A DNA stretch of 64,000 nt, taken from Dichetophora obliterata (lineage: Eukaryota; Arthropoda; Insecta; Diptera; Sciomyzidae). Where the stretch lies: NCBI GenBank assembly GCA_963920525.1, contig OY986436.1, positions 26,005,318 through 26,069,317 of the forward strand, written 5' to 3'. Below the pieces are notes generated by a model. It worked only from the letters and a program-made list of their open reading frames with translations, did not search any database and had not been told where the DNA came from. Positions 1 through 13,720 of the stretch are shown here, in pieces. A program made the translations under genes and the position numbers. Each line of letters begins with the position of its first letter. Positions within the stretch are counted from its first letter, which is position 1.

Positions 1-644
1 AACACTAGATTTTAGTTACAAAATACGAGGGTTTTTAAATGTAGTAGAGGAAATGTTTTAGTTTTACGGTCCCGAATTTGTTGTGGGATTTTACGATTTA
101 AAAAATAGTGATTTGGTTGATTGCTGGTTATCTGCGAATAAAGGAGACAAATATAATAAAAATATGAGGAATGTCCGTCCGGTTGTCCCATACAAGAAAA
201 GACTCCAGAACTCACGCCAACAAGGATCTTCTTTCTTGTATGTTGATTTATTCGGATCCGTTGCTTTCATCAAAAGGGATTTTAACAGAAAATAAATTAA
301 ATTTACCTTTAGAAGAAAATAGAAAATACATTCTGTGTGAAAATTTAGAAAATTTTTATTCCAGGATTTTATTAAATGAAAACTGAATAATTTCTTGAAA
401 AATTCATTTATTGATATTTATATTTTTTATTGTTATTGTGTATTATTCTTGAAATTCGCTTAATAAATAGTGTTTTTTTTTTTCCTAATTCATTTTCTTT
501 TTCATATTCTATATACATTCTGAAATTTACAGTTTCCAAACCAATTTTTAGCTAAACTAGATGTCCAATCAAAAAACTTTCTTCTTTTTGAGTTTAAGAG
601 ACCATAATTCATCTAAATATGAGATAGAATCAAAATCGGTCCAT
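1..644. other. Unannotated AT-rich sequence
   Basis: No coding, RNA or repeat signature was recognised. The short reading frames here overlap one another on both strands and have no recognisable domains. Confidence 0.5.
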
Positions 645-1905
645 TATTCTAATTTTGCCCACTCGCTATATGGGATTGCATCAATATGTGACGTAGCTAT
701 TGCTGCAAGTTTCCTGACATTTTGTCAGAGCTGATTGGATCAGGGCTCTCCGATCTCAATATTTGGGCCAAAAGCTGTGGGCCAAGGGTAAGTCCCCAAA
801 AAACTGAACTGGTTTTTTTACGAGAAAATACAAAGTTCCGGTTATAATTCCTCCACGCCTTAATGGCACACAGCTATACTTAGTGGAAGAGGCAAAATAC
901 TTGGGAGTAGTTTTGGATAGAAAGTTAAGCTGGAAACCGAACATCTTGATCAAATTAGCAAAGCCAATGTTGCTTTATATGCCTGTAAAAAAGCCATGGG
1001 TAAAAAATGGGGTATAGTGAGGCCAATCTTGCTGTACGGTGTGTGTGTGTGGAGGATAGCACTTAATACACAGTCAAATTGCAAATTGCTAGGGAAAGTA
1101 CAAAGAACTGCGGCCGTATGTATTACCGGAGCACCTGGATCCACTTCATCTGAGTCGCTAAATGCAGTTCTTTACTTAATACCCTTTGATATTATTTGGG
1201 AAAAGGATGGCATAGGAAACAGCCATTTGCCTTAAAGGAACCTAGCAATGGGCTGAGTGACGTACAGGTCACTCTTCTATCGATCTTGCAGGAGCATCTC
1301 CTAGCAACATCGATTACACTATTGCCACTTCCTCATTTGAGAAAGGCTTTCACACAGTAATCCCAATCAGAGTAGAATGGAACGAGTTACTGCCGCTAAG
1401 CCAAGTTGGTGCACATATTTTTACTGACGGCTCAAAACTTGACATCAAAGTCAGGGTAGGCGTCTTTTCTATGGATCTGGACATCAGAACCACATTTAGA
1501 CTGCCAGATCATTGCAGTGTCTTCCTGGCTAAAATAATGGCTATTTATAAGCTGTGGTGTATCCTCAGCTGGATGGCTGAGGTAAAGTTTGATATTAACT
1601 ATAGATATCTACATTTTTACGGACAGCCAAGCAGCGATCAAATCCCTTGGAGGTGTGTTCCTAACATCACCAACAGCAATTAAGTCTCGCGCGTCTCTTA
1701 ATGAGATTTCCGATAAATTCAACATTCATCTCGTCTTGGTACCAGGGCATAGGGACATTCCTGGAAATTTGCAGAGCGGATGAGTTCGCTAGAGAAGGTA
1801 CAACGGTAACTCTGCTGCCTGACATGGAAGCTTTAGGCATGCCACTTGCGTCGTGCAAGCTGGCTCCAAGACAACATGCCACAAAAATAGCTAATTTCAG
1901 GTGAA
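645..1905 (+). pseudogene. Decayed RNase H-type non-LTR retrotransposon (pol fragment, upstream part)
   Basis: Remnant of the second ORF of a LINE of the RNase H-bearing I/LOA group. Frame-shifted pieces match, in order, the better copy at 32549-35338. They are the post-catalytic RT region (the SELIGSGLSDLNIWAK stretch, then KTELV and YLGVVLD-like words), the thumb region (IVRPILLYGVCVW, near 1015-1060) and the start of the RNase H domain (IFTDGSKL, about 1419-1443). RNase H continues with TDSQAAIKSL (about 1618-1650) and the APGHRDI-like word (about 1738-1760). Stops and frameshifts in every section show it is dead. It ends at the insertion of the inverted-repeat element at 1909 and resumes at 4566. 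The clade assignment is from general family knowledge. Confidence 0.8.
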
Positions 1906-1908
1906 AGC

Positions 1909-4562
1909 ATCCCAGCTAGCACAGATTTAGATTTGTAACAAAAATATGTTATAATTCGGTGGTATTCCAGTTTTTTAAACAAATTTTGTCACAAATGGGT
2001 TGCATCAAAGTTACAAATAAGTAATTTGTAACAAATCATTCGTTTTGTTGCAAATAAGTTAAGCTACGGTGTTAATTGTGTTACGAATAAATGCACTTGT
2101 TGTAAAAGTGTTTCATAAAGTTTTGAGAAAAATAAGTAATTTTTACGTTAAATTAACATTATTACATTTCTTTTTGTAGCACATATAAAAAATGTTTGTG
2201 TATTGTGATTGTAACAAATACAGTAACGAGTTAGCAACCAAGATTCGACTAAATTGCATTATAGTTATATTAACGTTACAACAACTAAATGTTTAAAACT
2301 TCGGTTTGAAGATGCTTTTATTAAGTTATAGGGAAATCACTAAAACTAAATATTTCCAATTTCGCTGTGACGCACTAAAATGCCATAAGCGAAATATAAA
2401 TTTTATTGTTCACAAAAAATTCTGTGTTGCTTGTCTATTTTTTTGCGTAGGCCACTTTTGTTTTATTTTTTCGCAAAATTTATTTATTTTAATTCAGAAA
2501 TCATTTCAGAAATATAAACAGTTTCCGTTAATAGCCAACTTCATTTACATAAATAACATAAAAAGGCCAAAAATTGACAGCGTTAAACGAGGCTACCAAA
2601 TTGAAGAAATTTTTCGTTGAATGGCAATGAATCATTGTGAAATTATGAGCATTTGTTTTGTTGCAAGAAGGTTGAAATGAGGTTTTTATTCAGTCACAAG
2701 AACAATGGAAATAATCATTGCAACTTTAAGCTGTATTGAAGTTATTATTCAGTTGCTGCAACTTTAGGAAACATTATTATAACTCAAAAAATGTAGACAG
2801 GAAAAATAACGTTGAATAGAGGGTTTTTATTAAGTTGCAAGAACATTGACAATAATCAATGCAAACTTGTGCTGTATTAAGATTATTTATTCAGTTGATG
2901 CAAGTTTAAAAAACATAGTTGTAACTTATAAAATTTTGCTTGATATAAGAACGATATATTGAGATTATTATTCTGTTGCAAAAACTTTAGAAAAAACAAT
3001 TGCAACTTATATAATGTAATTATTTACATAAACGCTTTATTGGAGTTATAAATCAGTTGCATGAAGTTTTGAATAACATTGTTGTAATTAAGTGTTGCAT
3101 TAAGGTTGTTATTCAGTTGCAACAACTTCAAGCAAATATTTGTAACTTGTAAATATGAATATTCAGTTAGTTGCAAGAACTATGTATTGAGGTTATTATT
3201 CAGTTGCAAGAACATTGAAAATAATCATTGCAAACTTGTGCTGTATTAAGGTTATTTATTCAGTTGATGCAAGTTTAAAAAACATAGTTGTAACTTATAA
3301 AATTTTACTTGATATAAGAACGATGTATTGAGATTATTATTCTGTTGCAAAAACTTTAGAAAAAAGAATTGCAACTTACATAATGTAATTAGTTACATAA
3401 ACGCTGTATTGGAGTTATAATTTAGTTGCAAAAAATTTTGAATAAAATTGTTTTAAGTAAATGCTGCATTAAGGTTATTAATCAGTTGCAACAACTTTAA
3501 GAAAATATTTGTAGCTTTTGATATTTAGTTTGTTGCAAGAACTAAGTATTGAGTTGCAAGAACTTTAGAAAAAACATTGCAACTTAAATAATGTAATTAG
3601 TTACATAAACGTTGTTTTGGAGTTATAATTCAGTTGCAAGAAGTTTTGAATAAAATTGTTCTAAGTAAATGCTGCATTAAGATTATTCAGTTGCAACAAC
3701 TTTAAAAAAATATATGTAGCTTTTGATATTTAGTTAGTTGCAGGAACTACGTATGGAGGTTATTATTCAGTTGCAAGAACTTTGTATAAAGTCATATTTG
3801 ATTTTTTTTTCTACACTATAAATTTTGATATAAATTAAAGTAGTTAAATACGATTTTCTTTAGTATTTATTATTTTCTTTCAGAATTTGTATTGCAATAT
3901 GACACTAGGAACAAAAAAAATATATTTAGCTAAAAATAAACATTATTATGAGGAAAAGAATTGTTGTTTTTTGGTGGCGCGTGGGTTTTCTAGAGGTAAA
4001 ACACAAACATTCATCGACAAAATGGCCTTTGTTTTTAAATTTTAGTGTACAACTCTTCATATTTTGAATTTAATTTCACATCTCTTTATTACATTCTAAT
4101 TTGTCTTTGACTTTTAAAATACACTCCGAAAAATTATCACTGGTTTAATGAAAATTATATTAGGAATTTGTGTAACAAAACATGTTAAAACGTTTTAAGA
4201 ACTTATTTTTTTTTTCAATCAGGAATATTTATGTCATCAGTAATCCATCCTTGTTAAAAAATCTGCCATTATACATTCACGTTATTTTACCAGAATTGTA
4301 ACGTAAGAATAACACACTAAAAACTTTTTTGGATGTTTCAAGTATGTTTCACATACACATTTGTAACATTATTACAACATTATTGCAACAACACATTTAC
4401 AACATTATTATAACACATTTCTCGCATAATTGCAACCTAAGTTGTTACAAAATAAGCGTAAAATATCTGCTTTTCAGTTGTAATTGCGTTTCAATTACGA
4501 TTTATATCTGTATTGGCGACTCTTTTGCGACACTTTTACAACCTTCTCGTGCTAGCTGGGAT
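1909..4562. mobile_element. 2.65-kb inverted-repeat DNA element inserted in a LINE
   Basis: Perfect 14-bp terminal inverted repeats: ATCCCAGCTAGCAC at 1909-1922 and its reverse complement at 4549-4562. The trinucleotide AGC flanks both sides (1906-1908 and 4563-4565). Deleting the element and one AGC rejoins the host LINE frame as V-K-A-L-P, matching W-R-E-L-P at the same place in the copy at 32.5-35.3 kb. Reading the AT next to CCCAGC as the duplication would instead create a stop, so a 3-bp duplication is favoured. No transposase was recognised. The ends are rich in TTTGTAACAAA-like words and the interior is a tandem repeat. The 3-bp duplication would fit a CACTA- or PIF-like superfamily, but the superfamily is unassigned. 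Confidence 0.85.
2640..3800. repeat. Higher-order tandem repeat inside the inverted-repeat element
   Basis: Basic units of roughly 60 bp carry variants of TTATTCAGTTGCAAGAACTTT-like sequence with the core GTTGCAA. They are grouped in a higher-order period of about 370 bp: the block beginning near 2817 recurs near 3187 with the same order of variants, then partially after 3540. Spacing is irregular because of small indels. Confidence 0.75.
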
Positions 4563-4565
4563 AGC

Positions 4566-4905
4566 ACTACCTCTAACACTGTTCGAACGACGAAGCTCAC
4601 TCAAATGGCGAGAAATCTCTGTAATCTGATAGGCGTTATAACAGGGCACTGTCTTTTAGGAAGATATGCCTTAAGAATGGGGGCTTATGCGAATGACTTC
4701 TGCAGGAGTTGCAGGGATGAGGAAGAGGAGGAGACGGGATCGCATCTCCTCTGTTCATGCCCCGCTCTATCCCGCAGAAGACATAAGCACCTAGGTAGCC
4801 TCTTTTCAGATGATCTCAGGGATCTTGAGGAGGTAGACGTTAGGCGTCTATTGCTTTTTATTAATAGTACAGGTTGGTTCCTCGACAATGGGCCAAATAT
4901 TTAGT
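4566..4905 (+). pseudogene. C-terminal tail of the split non-LTR pol
   Basis: Continuation of the LINE fragment at 645-1905. The frame encodes a post-RNase H region including IGVITGHCLLG and a cysteine/histidine cluster: CRSC, a glutamate run, then SHLLCSC, the C-x2-C-x-H-x-C arrangement typical of LINE pol C-termini. It ends LLLFINSTGWF and a TAG stop at 4902-4904. The copy at 32.5 kb ends with the equivalent [14 protein letters not shown] longer frame starting at 4329 reads in from the inserted element, so its first 78 codons are not LINE sequence. Confidence 0.8.
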
Positions 4906-6677
4906 CTATGTGGGCCAGTCTTTGGATGGCCGCAACCTTAACCTAATCTAATAAAACAAAATAAAAATTTTTATTTAGTTTGCTTTAATATTTTCCATCA
5001 TTTTTCACTTACAAATTAAATCCTTATTAATGAACAATTGTGTATCTCAGATGTTGAGGAGTCAAATGAAATGGAAACGGTCACGTTACCAGTATACAGA
5101 AAATTTTTTAAAATGATTTTTAAATCGTTTTCAAAAAATGGTTTAATTAAATTTATTTCTGCAAGAGTTAAAGATAAATATCAACTCGGTTCTAAAAGGG
5201 TTAAGACAGAACTGAGTTTTTAATGTAGCTGTGTTTCATGCATATAGCACTATAAACACACAAAACCTTAAGCTTCTATCATGACCTTAGCCAAAGTTAT
5301 GACACAAAAACAAAAGACCCTTTCATATAACAACTTGAATGGCTATTGAAAACTTTGAAGCAAGACTTATCGTTATTTTGAAATAAGACTGCTGTTATTT
5401 AAAAAATTTTGTCAATATAATGTTGCTTCTAAAGCATTTTAGCCAGCCGTATACCGTATAGTATGATTTAACAACTACGAAACGCACATTTTCGACATTT
5501 GATGTATTCTTAATCAAATGAAGCATGTGTACTTACATTTAGACTTTTGACCACCAAAAATTGCTAAAATGTCCCATAATACTTTATACAGATTTTAAAA
5601 TGCGAAGAAAAAAAACCATTCCTTAAACTTTCGGATTTGCTTCAATACTAGCATAAATGTTATGTTTTTTCCATTATTAGCGGTTTCTTTAATATCATGC
5701 CGATACCAGTGAAAAATTATGCCAATTTATCGATGGGACACCATTAGGTTTGGTGATTTGGCGAATTATTTTTGACTGTGACAAAAGAAGCTCGACAAAA
5801 CTAATTTTTCATCTGATTAGCGCAACATTGTTCAGAAACAAATTAAATGTTTTGAACAAAAGACTTAAGCCACAAACTCGATTTGTATGAAACCTTAAAA
5901 ATTTTGTTTATTTTTTGCTTAAGTTAAAGTCAATAAACTTTAAACAATTTTAAGCTGGATTAACTTAAACGAAATCAGAACATTATACAACAATATCAAA
6001 AACTACAGCAACAAGAAAAAAAAAACAAACACCGAGAAAAGCTCCCGCAAATGTGTCAATACGCAATACGGAGAAATTCTGGGTGTTCTAGGCTATGACA
6101 CATATTTTTTTCGATTAATTCTCAGCAATTAGCTGATAATGATTTCAATCCAGAGCAATATAAAAAATGTTCAAGTTGTTTTTGTGGATCTTAAAACAGA
6201 TTTTGTTTTGTCACACCGCTGATTGATTACAGCTTATGATCGTGCAGTTTTTGTAAATTTTTCGCCTTTTTTTATTTTATTTTTTAAGCTTTTGACTTTG
6301 GCTTTGGCTCAAGCTTTGCATGACCTGCATATAACTCGTTGATTTTAAGAAAGAACTGCAAAAAATTGCTATCCTTATATTTAATAAACTTAATTGTTTG
6401 AATTGGAAACATTTGAAGTAACTCATTCATTTAATGAATGATTTATAATGAAATTCGTTTCAGTTGCCAATTTTATCAACACCTTTCCAGAACATTAAAT
6501 AAATTTGATTGATTGTACGTTATAAATGCTTTATATTTAATGCTTTTTAACACGTTTTTATTAATTTTGGTCACATTATATTCCAACATAGAATTATAGT
6601 GATCCATTTGTATAGAAATTTTAAAGATAAATCTTCACAATTTATAGAAGATATATTTTAAAAGATAATAGAAAGCA
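4906..6677. other. Unannotated AT-rich sequence
   Basis: Intergenic-looking sequence with no recognisable gene. A 61-codon frame at 5038-5223 has no known domain. Confidence 0.5.
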
Positions 6678-6756
6678 TAATTGCACACAAGATTTTAAGA
6701 AATTTAGCTCGAGGAGATTCTAATTGCACAAAAGATTTTAAGAAATTTAGCTCGAG
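6678..6756. repeat. Short tandem duplication
   Basis: Two copies (6678-6713 and 6721-6756) of a 36-bp unit with core GATTTTAAGAAATTTAGCTC, differing at one position. Confidence 0.85.
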
Positions 6757-7509
6757 CAGTTTCTACAACTAAAGACGATCTCCCATAGCTTTTGATAAAA
6801 ATTCAAAGCATTTTGCTTGCAAACTTTTTAGTCTACTAAATGAACTAAGGAATTAAGGCAAAATGGAACAAGCAGCACCATTCAGAGGAGGCAAATAAAA
6901 ATGCAAATTTATTGGAAAAAAATAGCCACACAAGAAAACGAAATAAAAATAAAAAATAACCATTTAAATTGATGAAGCAAAGAATAAGAACAACTTGGAA
7001 AAAATGCTGCCTAGAAGCATGGTCAAACTTTGCAACGGACAACGTGTGCGTTTTAGTCTACGCAACAACGTGAACGCGTTCGGAAGAAGAAACGCACTTA
7101 AACTGGAATTCAGTCAAAACAAAGTCAAGAAATTAATGCATAAAATAGTCAATAAATTAAAAAAAAAGTATCCAAAAAAAAGGATATCAAAACAAAACGG
7201 AGCAGGCTAAATATGAGAAAAATCGAGAAATTTTTCATTTGTCATCGGACATAACATACAAATGCACTCGAGTAAAACATTTACGTGGCTCCTACCGCGC
7301 CCCTAACAAGCGACCTTCACCTTGCCGTTCAGTGGCGCACAAAATATAGTGCGCACTGCGCATGCGTGCCTGTCAAATTGAGCGCAAGAGCCGCAGAACG
7401 TTTCTGTATGTGTATATGTGTGTCTTTGTTTATAAAGTGTTAAGCTTGAAAAATTGCTGCGTCGGGACTTGAAATAAGTAATGCAAAGAGTGTTTAAAAT
7501 AACAGCGAA
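6757..7509. other. Unannotated sequence
   Basis: A basic 71-codon frame at 6995-7210 has no recognisable motif and is probably a chance ORF. A locally GC-richer patch lies around 7300-7400. Confidence 0.45.
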
Positions 7510-8102
7510 CAGGCCCGTAGCCAAGAGGGTTTTTTGAGTTCAAAAACCCTCCCTCCCCAATAGATTTCGAAGAAAACAATAATATTATGCAACAAAAACT
7601 ATTAAATGCAAAAATAATAACTTTTTGGAAAACACGAACATATAACAATGATAGAATTTTGAAAAAAAAGATAAACAATGAAAAGTGTTGAACAATTTTA
7701 AGATATAAAAATGCTAGTTTATTTGTAAAGAACCTTTCTTATGAGTTAAGCCGTTTAATTTTTAAAAATATTTAGAATATGTAAAAGTATTCACATTACA
7801 TTAATATTTTCTTTTTAAGTACTTATTAACTGTAAAAATATTAACAAAAATATGCATATTTCAAATAAAAATTTTTTAAACAGAAGCATTTGTTAAAAAT
7901 ATGTGTCAGATTCTTAGTGAAAAAATGGAAAAAATCAATAACTTTTTTAATTTATTTTTAACGCCAAAAGTATGTAAGGATTAATTATTTCAAATAAAAT
8001 AAAAAAATATTTTTTCAACCTTAAATTTCTTTATAGTACTTAAATTGCGAAAAATGGCAAATACGTATTATTATATTATTATAAATATAAATACATACCT
8101 TA

Positions 8103-9112
8103 GGGGTCGTCCATAAACTACGTTACCAATTTAGGGGGAGGGAGGGGTTTTGAAATGCACTACGATAAGTAACGGTAGGGGAGGGAGGTGTTTAGATATT
8201 GTAACGTTACCAAAAGTCGAAAAAATCGACGAAAAACCTCTAATTAATAACACAATCATTTCAAAAATTTTTAACCTTACATGTTTATGTTTGATCATCT
8301 AAATTGATGGTTAACTTTTGTTTCAACGATTTCTTCCACCACCTTTTCCCTCGACACAGGAACCTTTTGGTATTCCTTCACCATCTCAGCACACGTCTGA
8401 AAAATTTGGGTCTTTGCTTTTTCGACAGGCTTTGACGTTAAGGCTTGAATGTTCTTGATCAAAGGAGATACCGTATGACATGTACTGTCCTTCTCAGAAA
8501 GAAGAAATCGGTTCAAGGTCGTGTCCTACCTGCGGCTTGTATTTCGTTTTTAAAACTTCTATGAATTGCCATAAGTTTGTATTATATCGTTTACAATATA
8601 TCGGAATAAAAAATACTATTTAAATAAATCAATTTTCAGAAAGCATTTACACAAAAACACAGAACTTGGTGCAGCTCGGGTGCAGCCTTTAAGGGTACTC
8701 TGTCAAAGACCAGGTGAATTTCTTTGCGTTAGAAATGAGGATTCACCAATGGGTCGACATAGAATCCGATGAAAAGTTATATTTTGAAGAATCCTCAACA
8801 AAGCTACCAGCTTCTTCTATCCCAGCGATTGAGAGCATCGAATCTTGGATCGCAGATGGAATAACTTTTACAGGTGATATTAATTATTGATTGTTTTCCA
8901 ATTGTTCCTTTAATGTATCTAGTCATACTAGTCACTAATACTAGTGAAAATTGTCAGAGCTAGTCAAAATATATAATCATACGAATGAGTTAATTTCATA
9001 TGTCACGTTACTTTAGGGGGAGGGGTTTTGAAAAGCACTACGAAAAGTAACGCAGGGGGAGGGGGGGTTAAAAAAAACCGGAAAATCAGTAACGTAGTTT
9101 ATGGACGACCCC
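8103..9112. mobile_element. PIF/Harbinger-like element with TTA target duplication
   Basis: Terminal inverted repeats GGGGTCGTCCATAAACTACG at 8103 and complement ending at 9112 match over at least 24 bp. Subterminal G-runs (GGGGGAGGGAGGGG, GGGGGAGGGG) follow on both sides. TTA flanks both ends (8100-8102, 9113-9115), the usual 3-bp duplication of PIF/Harbinger elements. Two small peptide-like stretches lie inside: a minus-strand 73-codon frame (8295-8516) and a plus-strand stretch at about 8702-8872 ending at a possible splice donor ACAG|GTGATA. Neither was matched to a transposase; they may be captured or remnant exons. Confidence 0.75.
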
Positions 9113-9593
9113 TTATGAGTATTTAAACGTTTTTTGAATATATTCAATTCTTACAAAGTCTTTAAATTCTTATCAAAATATTATTCTCCTTTATCTATGG
9201 TTTCGAATGGAATCCTTTTTTTCTTCCGACAAAATATCTTTTTTCTTTAAATACTTCAAATCCAGAAATAAATTTACAGAAATCCGTTTAATCCAAAAAG
9301 ATTGTAAAGTACATTGTTGTTTTTGGTATATTATTTATGTATGCATTCTGGAATGAAGCTCCAAATAAAGACTGAAAATTTATGACATTAGCCGGTCAAA
9401 GTCATGAATAATTGAATATCTGGTTGTTTTAGTAGCCAGTTTTCTGTTAAACACTTGAGTTTACAAGCGGAAGCAAAAAACTCGTTTCTCAATTCTATGG
9501 TGAATTTCTGCAGATTCGTTGAACTTCAAAGAAGAATAGAGAAAAAAGAAGAGAACACAAGAACAGACAAAAACCCTGGCAGAGTTTCAGATT

Positions 9594-9770
9594 TGACCTA
9601 AAAATAAGAACACCTTGCTTTTAACGTCACATGATTTCGATGAGTTTATTTAAATATGTGTCAAATCATATACAACTTCAGTCTGCTGTGGGATTGACTC
9701 TATAAAGAGTCGTTGTTGTTGCATTCTTCAAAACTTATTTGATCTAAATAGCTCATAATTAAAATCACGT
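9594..9770. repeat. Dispersed repeat (copy 1)
   Basis: Starts GACCTAAAAATAAGAACACC and runs through TTTAACGTCACATGATTTCG to a GTTGTTGTTG tract and AAAACTTATTTGATCTAAA. The same order of words occurs at 48019-48210. The GTTGTTG/ACTTACTTGATCTAAA part occurs again at 50425-50470. The element type is unknown. Confidence 0.6.
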
Positions 9771-9801
9771 AAAAATTCATAGGAAAGATTAACTATTAAA
9801 A

Positions 9802-12123
<2,322 letters not shown>

Positions 12124-12345
12124 TTAGATCTATGTAAACGCATGGTTAGTTGTTATGTCTTGTGTTGTCCCTGAGCCCAACCCATATTATGGTGGGTAAA
12201 TTTTTCTCCCTTTTGGTTTTTTATTGGACCACTTTTATCGATATCTTTGAGTTATTTCAATGATATTGGATTGGTTCTTAAAATGATCTATTGCGGAGAA
12301 AGTGTGAAAAAGCTGTAGTAGCTGAACTCTATTGTTATTGCATGT

Positions 12346-12700
<355 letters not shown>

Positions 12701-13167
12701 TTAAAAATAATAAAAAATAAAACTGACAAAAATATAAAGCTTTAAAAATAAAGCATTACTAAACTTGAAATTTATTTTATATAGTGCTTATACATAGAGT
12801 TACAGTATATAACAGGAGTAAGTAATTCAAATTGAAAGAACGTATGACGAAAAATAACTAACAAACAGCTAATAATTTCAAAATAATTCCATTAAACTAG
12901 TTACAATTACATGATAACTGAAACCGATCAAAAACGATGAAAAATTACCAAAAACTTACCTAAAAACTTTTCATATTTGTAATTTAGGAAACATAAAAAG
13001 ATGTTCTAAATAACCGGAAAATCTTAAAGTCATAAAAGGAGCAGAAAAAAGATGACATGTCATCGAATTCGTAGCCCTGATAATAATAATAACTTTAAAC
13101 ATCATATCTGTACCGATAAAATTGTTTAACGAAGTCCCCCCAATGGAATATATTGGCTACGGGCCTG

Positions 13168-13512
13168 ACACAAAGCAATTACAAAAACAATAACAACAAA
13201 ACGATAGCAATTGAGACTCCGTACATTGATTTATTTACTCACATATCGAACAGTTGGTAATTTTGTTTTTTTTTTTCATTTTCGGTATTCTTGGCTCTCA
13301 ACGAAGGTGTTGACCAAACCATATTTTAGAACCTTTGGCCAGATATTCGTTGGCCTTCGTGCGTTACGGTCTTTAAAACGGATATTTGTGCGTGTAATTT
13401 GCAGCATTAGTTTTTTTTTACTAATTGAAACTTGCGAAAAACTTCATATTTAAAGTGTATTTAAAACATATATAAATTTATAAGACATCATATTGCAAAA
13501 GAAGTTTAAAAT
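13168..13512 (+). promoter_or_regulatory. Presumed promoter and 5' UTR region of the protease gene
   Basis: The 345 bp between the hAT-like terminus and the start codon. A TATA-like ATATATAAATTTATA lies at about 13470-13485, only about 30-40 bp before the ATG, so either the leader is very short or this is not the functional box. No confident initiator was found. The assignment rests on position. Confidence 0.35.
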
Positions 13513-13720
13513 ATGTTGCTCAAATTAACAGTAGTTTTATTGCTGTGGTTGCAGCAACAAACTTTCAATGTGAATTTTGTCTGCGCACTGGAATTAAATA
13601 TTGCACCTACGCAATCTATTGCAACACACTATTCAACAGCTGGTTTCAAAAACAATAGCAGTTATGTGTTCAGCAAGGACCCTAGCAGCAAAGAAGCAGC
13701 AGATACGGAAGTGGTTGAAG
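13513..13720 (+). CDS. Protease exon 1 (signal peptide)
   Basis: Starts at ATG 13513 and encodes a hydrophobic leader ([16 protein letters not shown]) with likely cleavage after FVCA, then about 44 polar residues. The donor is GAAG|GTACAA, leaving one base of a codon. Reading on past the donor meets TAA at 13738, so this must be an exon. The join to CT at 41211 gives Ala70. Confidence 0.85.

Noticed and set aside
2306..2620. 104-codon plus-strand ORF
   Set aside because: Lies in the non-coding part of the inverted-repeat element. Composition is that of AT-rich chance sequence, with no motif.
6995..7210. 71-codon Lys/Arg-rich ORF
   Set aside because: No conserved motif, no splice context and no supporting neighbour.
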